Of a stretch of DNA of 64,000 bases, positions 44,289 through 53,652 are shown in pieces. The notes under the pieces were generated by a model. It had not been told where the DNA came from and did not search any database. It saw only the letters and a list, made by a program, of their open reading frames with translations. Source of the DNA: RAM1 sp041905405 (GTDB lineage Bacteria; Pseudomonadota; Gammaproteobacteria; Burkholderiales; Burkholderiaceae_C); NCBI GenBank assembly GCA_041905405.1, contig JAYRLC010000006.1, positions 91,500 to 155,499 on the forward strand, given 5' to 3'. Position 1 is the stretch's first letter. Every line of letters begins with the position of its first letter. The translations under genes were made by a program, and so were the position numbers.

Positions 44289-47150
44289 ATGTCCAGTACG
44301 ACCGTCGCCGAGTTTGCTTCCGAACTCAAGAAATCAACCGATACGCTGCTTGAACAGCTGCGCAGTGCAGGGGTGTCCAAGGCATCCGCCGCGGACTCGC
44401 TGAGCGATGCCGACAAACAGAAGCTGCTGGGCTACCTGCAGGCCAGCCACGGCACTGCTTCGCCCGAGCGCAAGAAGATCACGCTGGTGAAAAAGTCCAC
44501 CAGCGAGATCAAGCAGGCCGATGCCACTGGCAAGGCCCGCACCATCCAGGTGGAAGTGCGCAAGAAGCGCACCTTCGTGAAGCGCGACGAAAATGAAGGC
44601 ACTGGCGAGCCGTCCGCGGCGGTGCCCGACGCGCCTGCCGCGCCCGTGATCGACAACGCCGAACTGGCCCGCCGCGAGGAAGAGGCGCGACGCCAGGCCG
44701 AGCTGATCCGCCGTCAGGAAGAAGAACTCGCCGAGAAGCGCCGCCAGCGTGAGGAGCAGGAAGCGCGTGAGCGCGAAGCCGCCGAGCGCGCCGCTGCCGC
44801 AGCCGCTGCGCAGAAGCAGGCCGAAGCCAAAGCCGCATCGGAGACCCAGGAGCCCGCTGCCGCGCAGGCAGCCGCCGATGACGCCGCCGCCCAGGCGCGC
44901 GTGCAGGCCGAGGCCCGCGACAAGGCTGCGGCCGAAGCGCAGGCCCGTGCCAATGAGGAAGCCGCCCGTGCCGCCGAGCTGGCCGAGCGTCGTCGCAAGG
45001 CCGAGGCCGAAGCGGCCGCCATCCGCTCGATGATGTCCACGCCCAAGAAGGTGCTGGTCGCCAAAAAGCCTGAAGAGGCCAAGCCGGTCGCCAAGGCGGC
45101 TGATGCGGCCAAGACCGGCGTCAAGGGCACGCTGCACAAGCCCGCGGCAGGCGCCAGGCCCGGCGCAGCGGGCACGGCGGCCGCGCCGGCGGGCCCCGGT
45201 GCCGGCAAGGAAGTCAAATCGGCCAAGCTGTCCTCCAGCTGGGCCGGAGATCCCGCCAAGAAAAAGGAAATCAAGACCCGCGGCGACGCATCAGGCGGCG
45301 TGGGCCGCAACAACTGGCGTGGCGGTCCCCGCGGCCGTCGCGGCAACGACCGCGACCGCGAAGAGCACATGCAGGCCGCGCCGGCGGAAGCCCGCGTGAT
45401 CGAAGTGCACGTGCCCGAAACCATCACGGTGGCGGAACTGGCGCACAAGATGTCCGTCAAGGCGTCCGAGGTGATCAAACACCTGATGAAGCTGGGCCAG
45501 ATGGTCACCATCAACCAGCCGCTGGACCAGGACACGGCAATGATCGTGGTCGAAGAAATGGGCCACAAGGCGATCACCGCCGCGCTGGACGATCCCGAGG
45601 CCTTCACGGTGGAGGAGGCTTCGGCCCACGACGCCGAGGCGCTCGCCCGTGCACCGGTCGTGACCGTCATGGGTCACGTCGACCACGGCAAGACGTCGCT
45701 GCTGGACTACATCCGCCGCGCCAAGGTGGCCGCGGGTGAAGCCGGTGGCATTACCCAGCACATTGGCGCCTACCACGTCGAAACACCGCGCGGGATGATC
45801 TCGTTCCTGGACACGCCGGGTCACGAGGCTTTCACGGCCATGCGTGCCCGCGGCGCCCAGGCGACCGACATCGTGATCCTGGTGGTGGCTGCCGACGACG
45901 GCGTGATGCCTCAGACCAAGGAAGCCGTCAAGCACGCGAAAGCGGCGGGCGTGCCCATCGTGGTGGCGGTCAACAAGATCGACAAGCCCGACGCCAACCC
46001 GGACCGCGTCAAGCAGGAGCTGGTGGCTGAAGAGGTCGTCCCCGAGGAATACGGCGGCGATTCGCCGTTCGTCAGCGTCTCGGCCAAGACCGGCCAGGGC
46101 ATCGACGATCTGCTGGAGCAGGTGCTGCTGCAGGCCGAAGTGCTGGAGCTGAAGGCGCCGGTGGATGCCGCGGCCAAGGGCCTGGTTATCGAAGCCCAGC
46201 TCGACAAGGGCCGCGGCCCGGTGGCCACGGTGCTGGTGCAGTCCGGCACGCTCAAGACGGGCGACGTGGTGCTGGCGGGCCAGACCTACGGCCGCGTGCG
46301 CGCCATGCTGGACGAGAATGGCAAGTCCATCAAGTCTGCCGGTCCGTCCATTCCCGTGGAGATCCAGGGCCTGACCGAAGTGCCCCAGGCGGGCGACGAG
46401 TTCATGGTCATGGCCGACGAGCGCCGGGCGCGCGAAATCGCGACCTACCGCGCGGGCAAGTTCCGCAACACCAAGCTGGCCAAGCAGCAGGCCGCCAAGC
46501 TGGAGAACATGTTCACCGACATGACGGCGGGCGAGGTCAAGACGGTGCCCATCATCGTCAAGGCGGACGTGCAGGGCTCGCAGGAAGCATTGGCTGCGTC
46601 GCTGCTCAAGCTGTCCACCGACGAAGTCAAGGTGCAGCTCGTGTATGCCGCCGTCGGTGGCATCAGCGAGTCCGACGTGAACCTGGCGATTGCTTCCAAG
46701 GCGCTGATCATCGGCTTCAACACGCGCGCCGACGCCGGCGCGCGCAAGCTGGCCGAAGGCAATGACGTGGACATCCGCTACTACAACATCATCTACGACG
46801 CCGTGGATGAGTTGAAGGCGGCCATGTCCGGCATGCTGGCGCCCGAGAAGCGCGAGGAAGTCATCGGCTCGGCCGAGATCCGCACGGTGTTCGTGGCGTC
46901 CAAGATCGGCACTGTGGCCGGCTGCATGATCACGTCCGGCATGGTCACGCGGACATCCAAGTTCCGCTTGCTGCGCGACAACGTCGTGGTCTACACAGGT
47001 GAAATCGACACACTCAAACGTCTCAAGGATGATGTCCGCGAAGTCAAGGAAGGTTTTGAGTGCGGTATCAAGCTGCGCAACTACAACGACATCAAGGAAG
47101 GCGACCAGCTGGAGTTCTTCGAGGTCAAGGAAATCGCCAGAACCTTGTAA
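44289..47150 (+). CDS. infB: Translation initiation factor IF-2
   Basis: GTPase that places initiator tRNA on the 30S subunit, 953 residues. The short N-terminal IF2_N domain is MSSTTVAEFASELKKSTDTL. A long Ala/Glu/Arg-rich charged region follows (about 105-330, likely helical or disordered). A second IF2_N-like domain begins near 375. The G domain has GHVDHGKT at 462-469, DTPGHEAF and NKIDKPDANP. Domains II-IV end VKEIARTL. The length is usual for betaproteobacteria. It lies 24 bp after nusA and 21 bp before rbfA. Internal starts producing shorter IF-2 forms are known in E. coli but were not assigned here. Confidence 0.96.
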   Translation: MSSTTVAEFASELKKSTDTLLEQLRSAGVSKASAADSLSDADKQKLLGYLQASHGTASPERKKITLVKKSTSEIKQADATGKARTIQVEVRKKRTFVKRDENEGTGEPSAAVPDAPAAPVIDNAELARREEEARRQAELIRRQEEELAEKRRQREEQEAREREAAERAAAAAAAQKQAEAKAASETQEPAAAQAAADDAAAQARVQAEARDKAAAEAQARANEEAARAAELAERRRKAEAEAAAIRSMMSTPKKVLVAKKPEEAKPVAKAADAAKTGVKGTLHKPAAGARPGAAGTAAAPAGPGAGKEVKSAKLSSSWAGDPAKKKEIKTRGDASGGVGRNNWRGGPRGRRGNDRDREEHMQAAPAEARVIEVHVPETITVAELAHKMSVKASEVIKHLMKLGQMVTINQPLDQDTAMIVVEEMGHKAITAALDDPEAFTVEEASAHDAEALARAPVVTVMGHVDHGKTSLLDYIRRAKVAAGEAGGITQHIGAYHVETPRGMISFLDTPGHEAFTAMRARGAQATDIVILVVAADDGVMPQTKEAVKHAKAAGVPIVVAVNKIDKPDANPDRVKQELVAEEVVPEEYGGDSPFVSVSAKTGQGIDDLLEQVLLQAEVLELKAPVDAAAKGLVIEAQLDKGRGPVATVLVQSGTLKTGDVVLAGQTYGRVRAMLDENGKSIKSAGPSIPVEIQGLTEVPQAGDEFMVMADERRAREIATYRAGKFRNTKLAKQQAAKLENMFTDMTAGEVKTVPIIVKADVQGSQEALAASLLKLSTDEVKVQLVYAAVGGISESDVNLAIASKALIIGFNTRADAGARKLAEGNDVDIRYYNIIYDAVDELKAAMSGMLAPEKREEVIGSAEIRTVFVASKIGTVAGCMITSGMVTRTSKFRLLRDNVVVYTGEIDTLKRLKDDVREVKEGFECGIKLRNYNDIKEGDQLEFFEVKEIARTL

Positions 47151-47171
47151 GGCCCTGATGCGCCTTTGGCA

Positions 47172-47534
47172 ATGAAAAAGCAGACCAAGCCCAACCGCTC
47201 CTACCAGGTCGCCGACCAGATTCAGCGCGACCTGGCTGAGCTCGTCCGCGAGGTCAAGGACCCGCGGCTGGGCATGGTCACGCTCAGTGCGGTGGAGGTC
47301 ACACCAGACTACGCCCATGCCAAGGTGTTCTTCAGCGTGCTGGTGGGTGACCCCGATCAGTGCGAGGAAGCGCTCAACCATGCCGCCGGCTTCCTGCGCA
47401 ACGGCCTGTTCAAGCGGCTGCACATCCACACGGTGCCCACGCTGCATTTCGTGTTCGACCGCACGACCGAGCGGGCCGCGGACATGAACGCGCTGATCGC
47501 CAAGGCCGTCTCTTCCCGCGCCAAAGAGGACTGA
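47172..47534 (+). CDS. rbfA: 30S ribosome-binding factor RbfA
   Basis: Small KH-domain protein that helps 16S 5'-end processing and 30S assembly, 120 residues. The start MKKQTKPNRSYQVADQIQRD is followed by VKDPRLGMVTLSAVEVTPDY and HTVPTLHFVFDRTTERAADM, the core of the family. The ATG at 47172 is used; a TTG two codons earlier is an alternative. It is followed after 2 bp by truB, the usual infB-rbfA-truB order. Confidence 0.95.
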   Translation: MKKQTKPNRSYQVADQIQRDLAELVREVKDPRLGMVTLSAVEVTPDYAHAKVFFSVLVGDPDQCEEALNHAAGFLRNGLFKRLHIHTVPTLHFVFDRTTERAADMNALIAKAVSSRAKED

Positions 47535-47536
47535 GC

Positions 47537-48487
47537 ATGAACGCGCCACGCACACGGGTGCAGCGGCACCCTGTGCATGGGGTGTTGCTTCTGGACAAGC
47601 CGCTGGGTCTTTCGAGCAATAACGCGCTGCAGAAATGCAAATGGCTGCTGCGCGCCGAAAAGGCGGGTCATACCGGCACGCTGGACCCGCTGGCCACCGG
47701 CGTGTTGCCGTTGTGTTTCGGCGCCGCCACCAAATTCAGCCAGATTCACCTGGATGCCGACAAGACCTACGAGACGACCGTGCGTCTGGGCATCAAGACG
47801 CTGACCGCTGACGCCGAGGGCGAGGTCATCCAGACGCGGCCCGTGCAATGCACGCTTGGGCAGGTGGTCGAGGTGCTGAACCGTTTCACCGGTTCGATCC
47901 GGCAGGTGCCGCCGATGCACAGCGCGCTCAAGAAGGACGGCAAGGCACTGTATGAGTACGCCCGCGAAGGTGAAACGGTGGAGCGCGAAGCCCGTGACGT
48001 GGTCATCCACGACCTGGAACTGCTCGAGGCCGGCCTGGGGGCAGACGCGCCGTTCCTGCGGCTGCGCGTACGCTGCAGCAAGGGCACCTACATCCGCACG
48101 CTGGGCGAGGACATCGGCGAGGTACTGGGCTGCGGCGGGCACCTGTCGGCGCTGCGCCGGGTGGCGACCGGCCCGTTCGACATCACGCACTGCGTGACGC
48201 TGGATACCCTGGAAGCGATGCCCGAAGCGCAGCGCCTTGACGCCCTGCTGCCGGTGGAAGCGCTGCTGCCCGGCCATGCGGCTGTCACGCTGGATGGTGA
48301 CAATGCCGCCCGGTTCCTGAGCGGCATGCGCCGCCGCGGGGCCTGGCCCGATGCGGCCAGCGTGGCCGTCTTTGGCGCCGAACCCCGCGCCTTGCTGGGC
48401 ACGGCCCACGTCAAGGCCGGCGAACTGATCCCGGGGCGATTGCTGAGCCCCCCTGAAATACAGCAAATCCTGGAAACGACATCATGA
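47537..48487 (+). CDS. truB: tRNA pseudouridine(55) synthase TruB
   Basis: Makes pseudouridine at position 55 in the T loop of tRNAs. The 316-residue protein has HGVLLLDKPLGLSSNNALQK near the start, catalytic D50 in GHTGTLDPLATGVLPLC and the RCSKGTYIRTLGEDIGEVLG motif. A C-terminal PUA-like region completes it. The start at 47537, 2 bp after rbfA, is the family start; a longer frame from 47360 overlaps rbfA in another frame and is rejected. The stop overlaps typA by 4 bp. Confidence 0.95.
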   Translation: MNAPRTRVQRHPVHGVLLLDKPLGLSSNNALQKCKWLLRAEKAGHTGTLDPLATGVLPLCFGAATKFSQIHLDADKTYETTVRLGIKTLTADAEGEVIQTRPVQCTLGQVVEVLNRFTGSIRQVPPMHSALKKDGKALYEYAREGETVEREARDVVIHDLELLEAGLGADAPFLRLRVRCSKGTYIRTLGEDIGEVLGCGGHLSALRRVATGPFDITHCVTLDTLEAMPEAQRLDALLPVEALLPGHAAVTLDGDNAARFLSGMRRRGAWPDAASVAVFGAEPRALLGTAHVKAGELIPGRLLSPPEIQQILETTS

Positions 48488-50316
48488 GTACCAAGCAAAT
48501 CCGCAACATCGCCATCATTGCCCACGTGGACCATGGCAAAACCACGATGGTGGACCAACTCCTGCGCCAGTCAGGCACGTTCGCCGACCACGAGAAAGTG
48601 GTCGATACGGTCATGGACAACAACGCGATCGAAAAGGAGCGCGGCATCACCATCCTGGCCAAGAACTGCGCCGTGAGCTGGAAGGGTACGCATATCAACA
48701 TTGTGGACACGCCCGGCCACGCGGACTTCGGCGGTGAAGTCGAGCGCGCCCTGTCCATGGTGGACAGCGTGGTGCTGCTGATCGACGCGCAGGAAGGCCC
48801 CATGCCCCAGACCCGCTTCGTGACCAAGAAGGCGCTGGCCCTGGGCCTGCGTCCCATCCTGGTCGTGAACAAGGTCGACAAGCCGGGCGCCCGTCCGCAA
48901 CATGTCGTCAACGCCGCCTTCGACCTGTTCGACAAGCTGGGCGCGACAGACGAGCAATTGGACTTCCCCGTGGTGTACGCGTCGGGCATCAACGGCTGGT
49001 CGTCGCTGGAAGAAGGCGGCCAGGGTGAGCAGTGGGGCCCTGACATGTCGGCCCTGTTCGACACCATTCTCAAGCACGTGCCGCCAAACGCGGGTGACGC
49101 GTCGGCGCCGCTGCAGCTGCAGATCTCGGCACTGGACTTCTCGACCTTCGTAGGCCGCATCGGCGTGGGCCGCATCAGCCAGGGCACCCTCAAACCCATG
49201 CAGGACGTTCTGGTGATGGAAGGCCCGGACGGCAAGTCCATCAAGGGCCGCGTCAACCAGGTGCTGACCTTCCAGGGTCTGGACCGCATGCAGACCCCTG
49301 AAGCCGGCCCAGGCGACATCGTCCTGATCAACGGCATTGAAGACATCGGCATTGGCGTGACCGTGACCGATCCGGTCAACCCGGCACCGCTGCCCATGCT
49401 CAAGGTGGACGAGCCCACGCTGACCATGAACTTCTGCGTCAACACGAGCCCGCTGGCGGGCCGCGAAGGCAAGTACGTGACCAGCCGTCAGATCTGGGAC
49501 CGCCTGCAAAAAGAGTTGCAGCACAATGTGGCGCTGCGCGTGTCCGAGACCGACGAGGAAGGCATTTTCGAGGTCATGGGACGCGGTGAACTGCACCTCA
49601 CCATCCTGCTGGAAAACATGCGCCGCGAAGGCTATGAAATGGCCGTGTCCAAGCCGCGCGTGGTGTTCCGCACCGTCAACGGCGAACGCCACGAGCCCAT
49701 CGAAATGGTGACCGCCGACATCGAGGAGCAGCACCAGGGCGGCGTGATGCAGGCGCTGGGTGAACGCAAGGGCGACCTCATCAACATGGAGCCGGACGGC
49801 CGCGGCCGCGTCCGCCTGGAATACCGCATCCCCGCGCGGGGGCTGATCGGCTTCACCAACGAATTCCTGAACCTCACGCGCGGATCGGGCCTGATCAGCA
49901 ACATCTTTGACGGCTACGAGCCGCACAAGGGTGACATTGGCGGCCGCAAGAACGGCGTGCTGATTTCCATGGACGACGGCGAAATCTTCAACTACGCGCT
50001 GGGCAAGCTGGACGACCGCGGCCGCATGTTCGTGCGGGCCAACGACCCGGTGTATGAGGGCATGATCGTCGGCATCCACAACCGCGACAACGATCTGGTG
50101 GTGAACGCCACGCGCACCAAGCAACTGACCAACTTCCGCGTGAGCGGCAAGGAAGACGCCATCAAGATCACGCCACCGATCCAGCTCACGCTCGAATACG
50201 GCGTGGAGTTCATCGAGGATGACGAGCTGGTCGAGATCACGCCCAAAAGCATTCGCCTGCGCAAGCGCCACCTGAAAGAACATGAACGCAAGCGCGCATC
50301 GCGTGAAGGCGCGTGA
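48484..50316 (+). CDS. typA: Ribosome-associated GTPase TypA/BipA
   Basis: Translational GTPase linked to 50S assembly and stress or cold growth, 610 residues. The G domain shows AHVDHGKTTMVDQLLRQSG, KERGITI, DTPGHADFGGEVERA and VNKVDKPGARPQHV. EF-G-like domains follow, and the BipA-specific C-terminus includes DGYEPHKGDIGGRKNGVLI. It starts within the end of truB (ATGA), ending the rimP-typA run of translation genes. A DMT permease begins 12 bp later and may be co-transcribed. Confidence 0.96.
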   Translation: MSTKQIRNIAIIAHVDHGKTTMVDQLLRQSGTFADHEKVVDTVMDNNAIEKERGITILAKNCAVSWKGTHINIVDTPGHADFGGEVERALSMVDSVVLLIDAQEGPMPQTRFVTKKALALGLRPILVVNKVDKPGARPQHVVNAAFDLFDKLGATDEQLDFPVVYASGINGWSSLEEGGQGEQWGPDMSALFDTILKHVPPNAGDASAPLQLQISALDFSTFVGRIGVGRISQGTLKPMQDVLVMEGPDGKSIKGRVNQVLTFQGLDRMQTPEAGPGDIVLINGIEDIGIGVTVTDPVNPAPLPMLKVDEPTLTMNFCVNTSPLAGREGKYVTSRQIWDRLQKELQHNVALRVSETDEEGIFEVMGRGELHLTILLENMRREGYEMAVSKPRVVFRTVNGERHEPIEMVTADIEEQHQGGVMQALGERKGDLINMEPDGRGRVRLEYRIPARGLIGFTNEFLNLTRGSGLISNIFDGYEPHKGDIGGRKNGVLISMDDGEIFNYALGKLDDRGRMFVRANDPVYEGMIVGIHNRDNDLVVNATRTKQLTNFRVSGKEDAIKITPPIQLTLEYGVEFIEDDELVEITPKSIRLRKRHLKEHERKRASREGA

Positions 50317-50328
50317 CGCCCTGACGTC

Positions 50329-51210
50329 ATGACACTGCGGCACGGACAAGCCGTCTGGCTGATGGTGGCGGTGACCCTGATGTGGTCCATCGCTGGCGTG
50401 GTGACGCGCCAGCTAGAGCATGCTCGCAGCTTCGAGGTCACGTTCTGGCGCAGCTTCTTCACGATGTTGTCGCTGCTGGTGATCCTGCCTCTTTGGCAGG
50501 GCTCACGCGTATTCCGCAACATGCACTGGAAACGCCCGTACTTCTGGCTGTCCGGGGTGTGCTGGAGCGTGATGTTCACGGCCTTCATGGTCGCGCTCAC
50601 GATCACGACCGTGGCCAATGTGCTGGTCACGATGGCGTTGGGACCGCTGTTCACCGCGTTGATCGCGCGTGTGTTCATCGGTCACAGACTGCCGTTGCGT
50701 ACCTGGGGCGCCATTGTTGTCGCCGGCCTCGGCATTGCGTGGATGTACGGCTCCCAGGTCAGCCTGGGCGCGCCGGGTGTGCTGCTGGGTTCCATGGTCG
50801 CGCTGTGCGTGCCCGTCGCTGGTGCCGTTCAGTGGACGGTGGCGCAACGCAGCCAGGCCCATGGCGAAAAACTCGACCTGGTGCCCTGCGTGCTGGTTGG
50901 CGCCGTCATTTCCAGTGCCGTGACGTTCCCGCTGTCATTTCCCTTCATGGCCACCGGCAAGGACGTGGCCTGGCTGGGCCTGCTGGGTCTGGTGCAACTG
51001 GCCATTCCCTGTACGCTGTCGGTGATGTGTGCCCGGGTGCTCAAGGCGCCCGAGGTGTCGCTGCTGGCGCTGCTGGAGATCATTTTTGGCATTGCGCTGG
51101 CCTGGTTCGGCGCGAACGAACAGCCCGGTTCCAATGTGCTGGCTGGCGGCGCGCTGGTGCTGGGCGCACTGGTCGTCAATGAACTGATCGGATGGAGACA
51201 ACGGACATGA
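50329..51210 (+). CDS. DMT superfamily (EamA) transporter
   Basis: A 293-residue inner-membrane protein with ten predicted hydrophobic segments and two EamA repeats (first WLMVAVTLMWSIAGVVTRQL to about 140; second from LLGSMVALCVPVAGAVQWTV). EamA proteins export or import amino acids, nucleotides or other metabolites; nothing here reveals the substrate. It begins 12 bp after typA, and its stop overlaps the next gene by 4 bp (ATGA), so it links the translation block to a fatty acid or valine catabolism-type enzyme. Confidence 0.85.
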   Translation: MTLRHGQAVWLMVAVTLMWSIAGVVTRQLEHARSFEVTFWRSFFTMLSLLVILPLWQGSRVFRNMHWKRPYFWLSGVCWSVMFTAFMVALTITTVANVLVTMALGPLFTALIARVFIGHRLPLRTWGAIVVAGLGIAWMYGSQVSLGAPGVLLGSMVALCVPVAGAVQWTVAQRSQAHGEKLDLVPCVLVGAVISSAVTFPLSFPFMATGKDVAWLGLLGLVQLAIPCTLSVMCARVLKAPEVSLLALLEIIFGIALAWFGANEQPGSNVLAGGALVLGALVVNELIGWRQRT

Positions 51211-52280
51211 GCGATGTAGTGGCGCAAGTCCAGGGCCGTGCGGGCCTCATTACCCTTAACCGGCCCAAGGCGTTGAACGCGCTGTCGCTGGACATGGTGC
51301 GCGACCTCACGGCGGCGCTGCTCGCCTGGCTGGACGACCCGGCCGTCGAGGTCGTGGCGGTGCGCGGTACGGGCAAGGAGGGCGCTTTTGGTGCATTCTG
51401 CGCAGGTGGTGATATCCGCTTCTTCCACCAGGCCGCGCTGGCCGGCGATCCGCGGCTGGAGGACTTCTTCACAGAGGAATACACGCTCAACCACCTGATC
51501 CAGACCTACCCCAAGCCATACGTCGCCTTTATGGACGGCATCGTCATGGGCGGCGGCATGGGCATTTCTCAGGGGGCCAGGGTGCGCATCGTGACCGAGC
51601 GCACGAAGATGGCCATGCCTGAGACCAATATCGGCTTGTTCCCCGATGTTGGCGGCGGGTTCTTCCTGGGCCGGTGCCCGGGCCGGATCGGCGAGTATCT
51701 GGCGCTGACGGGCAATGTCATTGGGGCGCAAGACGCGCTCGCAGCCGGATTGGCCGACGTGGTGCTGGCATCGAAGGAACTGCCGGATTTGTGGGGTTCA
51801 CTTGCCCGACTGGGTGCAGACGCCTTGCCGGCGCAGGTCGATGCCGATGTGGCAGCGGCGCAGTCAACCCTGGCGCGCTCGGCTGCCCAGATCGACCATT
51901 TCTTTGCACTGGACAGCGTTCCTGCCATCGTGCACACGCTCGAAGCGGACGCATCGGACTGGGCTCGGGACACGGCTAAACTGTTGCGCCAGCGTTCGCC
52001 ACTGATGCTGCATGTGGTGCTGGAGCAGGTGCGCCGCGGCCGCGCCATGGGCCTGGCTGACGACCTGCGCATGGAGCGCGATCTGGTGCGTCACTGCTTT
52101 CACCTGCGGCCCGGCGCGGCGGGAGAAACCGTCGAGGGCATCCGCGCCCTGGCGGTGGACAAGGATCACACGCCGAAATGGAACCCGGCTCGGATCGAGG
52201 ACGTGACGGCTGACATGGTGGCGCCGTTCTTCGCAAGTCCCTGGCCTGCGCACGCGCATCCGCTTGCCCGGCTGAACTGA
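51207..52280 (+). CDS. Enoyl-CoA hydratase/isomerase family protein, 3-hydroxyisobutyryl-CoA hydrolase type
   Basis: A 357-residue crotonase-fold protein. The oxyanion-hole region is FCAGGDIRFFHQAA and MGGGMGISQGARVRI. The active-site strand is MPETNIGLFPDVGGGFFLGR, and the long C-terminal half is typical of 3-hydroxyisobutyryl-CoA hydrolase (HIBCH) rather than of plain enoyl-CoA hydratase. That enzyme acts in valine breakdown. No other valine catabolic gene lies nearby, so the assignment rests on sequence pattern. The ATG at 51207 overlaps the DMT permease stop; a start five codons earlier is possible but less likely. It converges with smpB, 4 bp apart. Confidence 0.8.
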   Translation: MSDVVAQVQGRAGLITLNRPKALNALSLDMVRDLTAALLAWLDDPAVEVVAVRGTGKEGAFGAFCAGGDIRFFHQAALAGDPRLEDFFTEEYTLNHLIQTYPKPYVAFMDGIVMGGGMGISQGARVRIVTERTKMAMPETNIGLFPDVGGGFFLGRCPGRIGEYLALTGNVIGAQDALAAGLADVVLASKELPDLWGSLARLGADALPAQVDADVAAAQSTLARSAAQIDHFFALDSVPAIVHTLEADASDWARDTAKLLRQRSPLMLHVVLEQVRRGRAMGLADDLRMERDLVRHCFHLRPGAAGETVEGIRALAVDKDHTPKWNPARIEDVTADMVAPFFASPWPAHAHPLARLN

Positions 52281-52284
52281 GCGG

Positions 52285-52758
52285 CTACCGGTTCCTGCTC
52301 TTCATCGCCCGCTCGACCTCGCGTTTGCCTTCGCGGTCCTTGATCGTGTCGCGCTTGTCGTGCTCGGCCTTGCCCTTGGCCAGCGCGATGTCGCACTTGA
52401 CCTTGCCCTCCTTCCAGTGGAGGTTCAGCGGCACCAGCGTGTAACCCTTTTGCTCGACCTTGCCAATCAGCCTGCGGATTTCATCCTTGTGCATGAGCAG
52501 CTTCTTTGTGCGTACCGAATCCGGGTTCACATGGGTCGATGCTGACTTCAGCGGGTTGATCTGGCAGCCGATCAAATACAGCTCGCCGTCACGGACGACC
52601 ACATAGCCGTCGGTGAGCTGGACCTTGCCCTCGCGCAGCGCTTTCACTTCCCAGCCCTGCAGCACCATGCCCGCCTCGAAGCGCTCTTCGAAGAAATAGT
52701 TGAACGCCGCCTTCTTGTTGTCGGCGATGCGTGCGGCGGTATCGGGTTTCTTGGCCAT
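52285..52758 (-). CDS. smpB: SsrA-binding protein SmpB
   Basis: tmRNA partner for rescue of stalled ribosomes, 157 residues. Family features: IADNKKAAFNYFFEERFEAG, LQGWEVKALREGKVQL, the tmRNA-contact region YTLVPLNLHWKEGKVKCDIA and a basic C-terminal tail from KGKAEHDKRDTIKDRE. The tmRNA gene itself is not in the window. It is divergent from ratA with 109 bp between starts, a pairing conserved in many proteobacteria. Confidence 0.95.
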   Translation of the reverse strand: MAKKPDTAARIADNKKAAFNYFFEERFEAGMVLQGWEVKALREGKVQLTDGYVVVRDGELYLIGCQINPLKSASTHVNPDSVRTKKLLMHKDEIRRLIGKVEQKGYTLVPLNLHWKEGKVKCDIALAKGKAEHDKRDTIKDREGKREVERAMKSRNR

Positions 52759-52786
52759 GAGGGGATATGGGGGCCGGAAGGCTCAA

Positions 52787-52842
52787 TACAATCGAAAGCC
52801 GTCCGGCATGGGCGCCTGCGTGCGCCGTGGGCCGCGATTGTA
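52787..52842. promoter_or_regulatory. Inverted TACAATCG repeats between smpB and ratA, possible divergent -10 boxes
   Basis: TACAATCG at 52787-52794 and CGATTGTA at 52835-52842 form perfect 8-bp arms 40 bp apart. Each contains TACAAT, a good -10 hexamer, one for each strand, so the two transcripts would overlap at their 5' ends. Matching -35 boxes are weak. Confidence 0.35.
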
Positions 52843-52867
52843 CGTTCCCGGCCGCGCCGGCAGTTGC

Positions 52868-53308
52868 ATGAAACACGTCCACAAATCCGTCCTCATCTGG
52901 TACAGCGCCGAAGAAATGTTCGCCCTGGTAACCGACGTGCCCCGCTATCCCGAATTCCTGCCCTGGTGCGACCATGCGGCGGTGCTGGAGTCCGATGACG
53001 GTGGCATGAAGGCAGAGGTCGGAATTTCTTTCGGAGGCATCCGCCAGACCTTCACGACCCGCAACGAACATGTCGCAGGGCGTGAAGTCGCCATGAGGCT
53101 GGTGAACGGACCTTTTTCGCGGCTGGACGGGTACTGGCGATTCGTGCCGCTGGGCGACGCCGCACAGCGGGCGTGCCGTGTCGAACTCGACCTTCACTAT
53201 GGCTTCGACAACATGGCCCTGGCCACGCTGGTGGGGCCGGTGTTCGACCGCATCGCGGGTAGCCTGGTGGATGCGTTCGTCAAGCGCGCGGAGCAGGTCC
53301 ATGGATGA
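52868..53308 (+). CDS. ratA: RatA/COQ10-type START domain protein
   Basis: A 146-residue helix-grip (START/COQ10) protein. The start MKHVHKSVLIWYSAEEMFAL is followed by VPRYPEFLPWCDHAAVLE and DLHYGFDNMALATLVGPVFD, all typical of the RatA/YfjG family. E. coli RatA has been reported to block 70S formation, while COQ10 homologues bind ubiquinone; which applies here is open. The ATG at 52868 is used, since a longer frame is antisense to smpB. It overlaps ratB by 8 bp. Confidence 0.88.
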   Translation: MKHVHKSVLIWYSAEEMFALVTDVPRYPEFLPWCDHAAVLESDDGGMKAEVGISFGGIRQTFTTRNEHVAGREVAMRLVNGPFSRLDGYWRFVPLGDAAQRACRVELDLHYGFDNMALATLVGPVFDRIAGSLVDAFVKRAEQVHG

Positions 53309-53639
53309 CACGCCGGGCATCCGGGTGGTGGTGGTGGCGTCGCCCGGGCCCCGGCAGGTGACCGAGGTGGTTATTAAGCTGCCTGCCGGCGCGACGGTCG
53401 AGCAGGCCCTGCGCGCCAGCGGGTTGGCTCACGATCTGCCACTGGAAAAACTGTCCGTGGGTGTGTGGCGACGAAAGACGGCCTTGAATCAGCCACTGCG
53501 GGAGGGCGACCGCGTTGAGTTGTACCGGCCGCTCGTGGTCGACCCCAAAGTGGCGCGACGGGAGCGGTTTGCGCGGCAAGGCGCCCGTTCAGCCGGGCTG
53601 TTCGCGCGCAAACGCGCCGGGGCCAAAGCGGGTTACTGA
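53301..53639 (+). CDS. ratB: RatB/RnfH family protein
   Basis: A 112-residue protein with a beta-grasp, ubiquitin-like fold of the RnfH/YfjF family: IRVVVVASPGPRQVTEVVIK, LEKLSVGVWRRKTALNQPLR and GDRVELYRPLVVDPKVARRE. The C-terminus is a basic tail. Genes of this family usually follow ratA, as here, and have been called its antitoxin, though that role is unsettled. The start lies within the end of ratA. It converges with the DUF4124 gene, 13 bp apart. Confidence 0.87.
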   Translation: MDDTPGIRVVVVASPGPRQVTEVVIKLPAGATVEQALRASGLAHDLPLEKLSVGVWRRKTALNQPLREGDRVELYRPLVVDPKVARRERFARQGARSAGLFARKRAGAKAGY

Positions 53640-53652
53640 ACCGACCAGACCG

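Noticed and set aside
45291..47555. 754-codon minus-strand open frame opposite infB
   Set aside because: Same reason: it is antisense to a universal gene and has no family signature.
48571..50349. 592-codon minus-strand open frame opposite typA
   Set aside because: It is an antisense shadow with no domain and no ribosome site.
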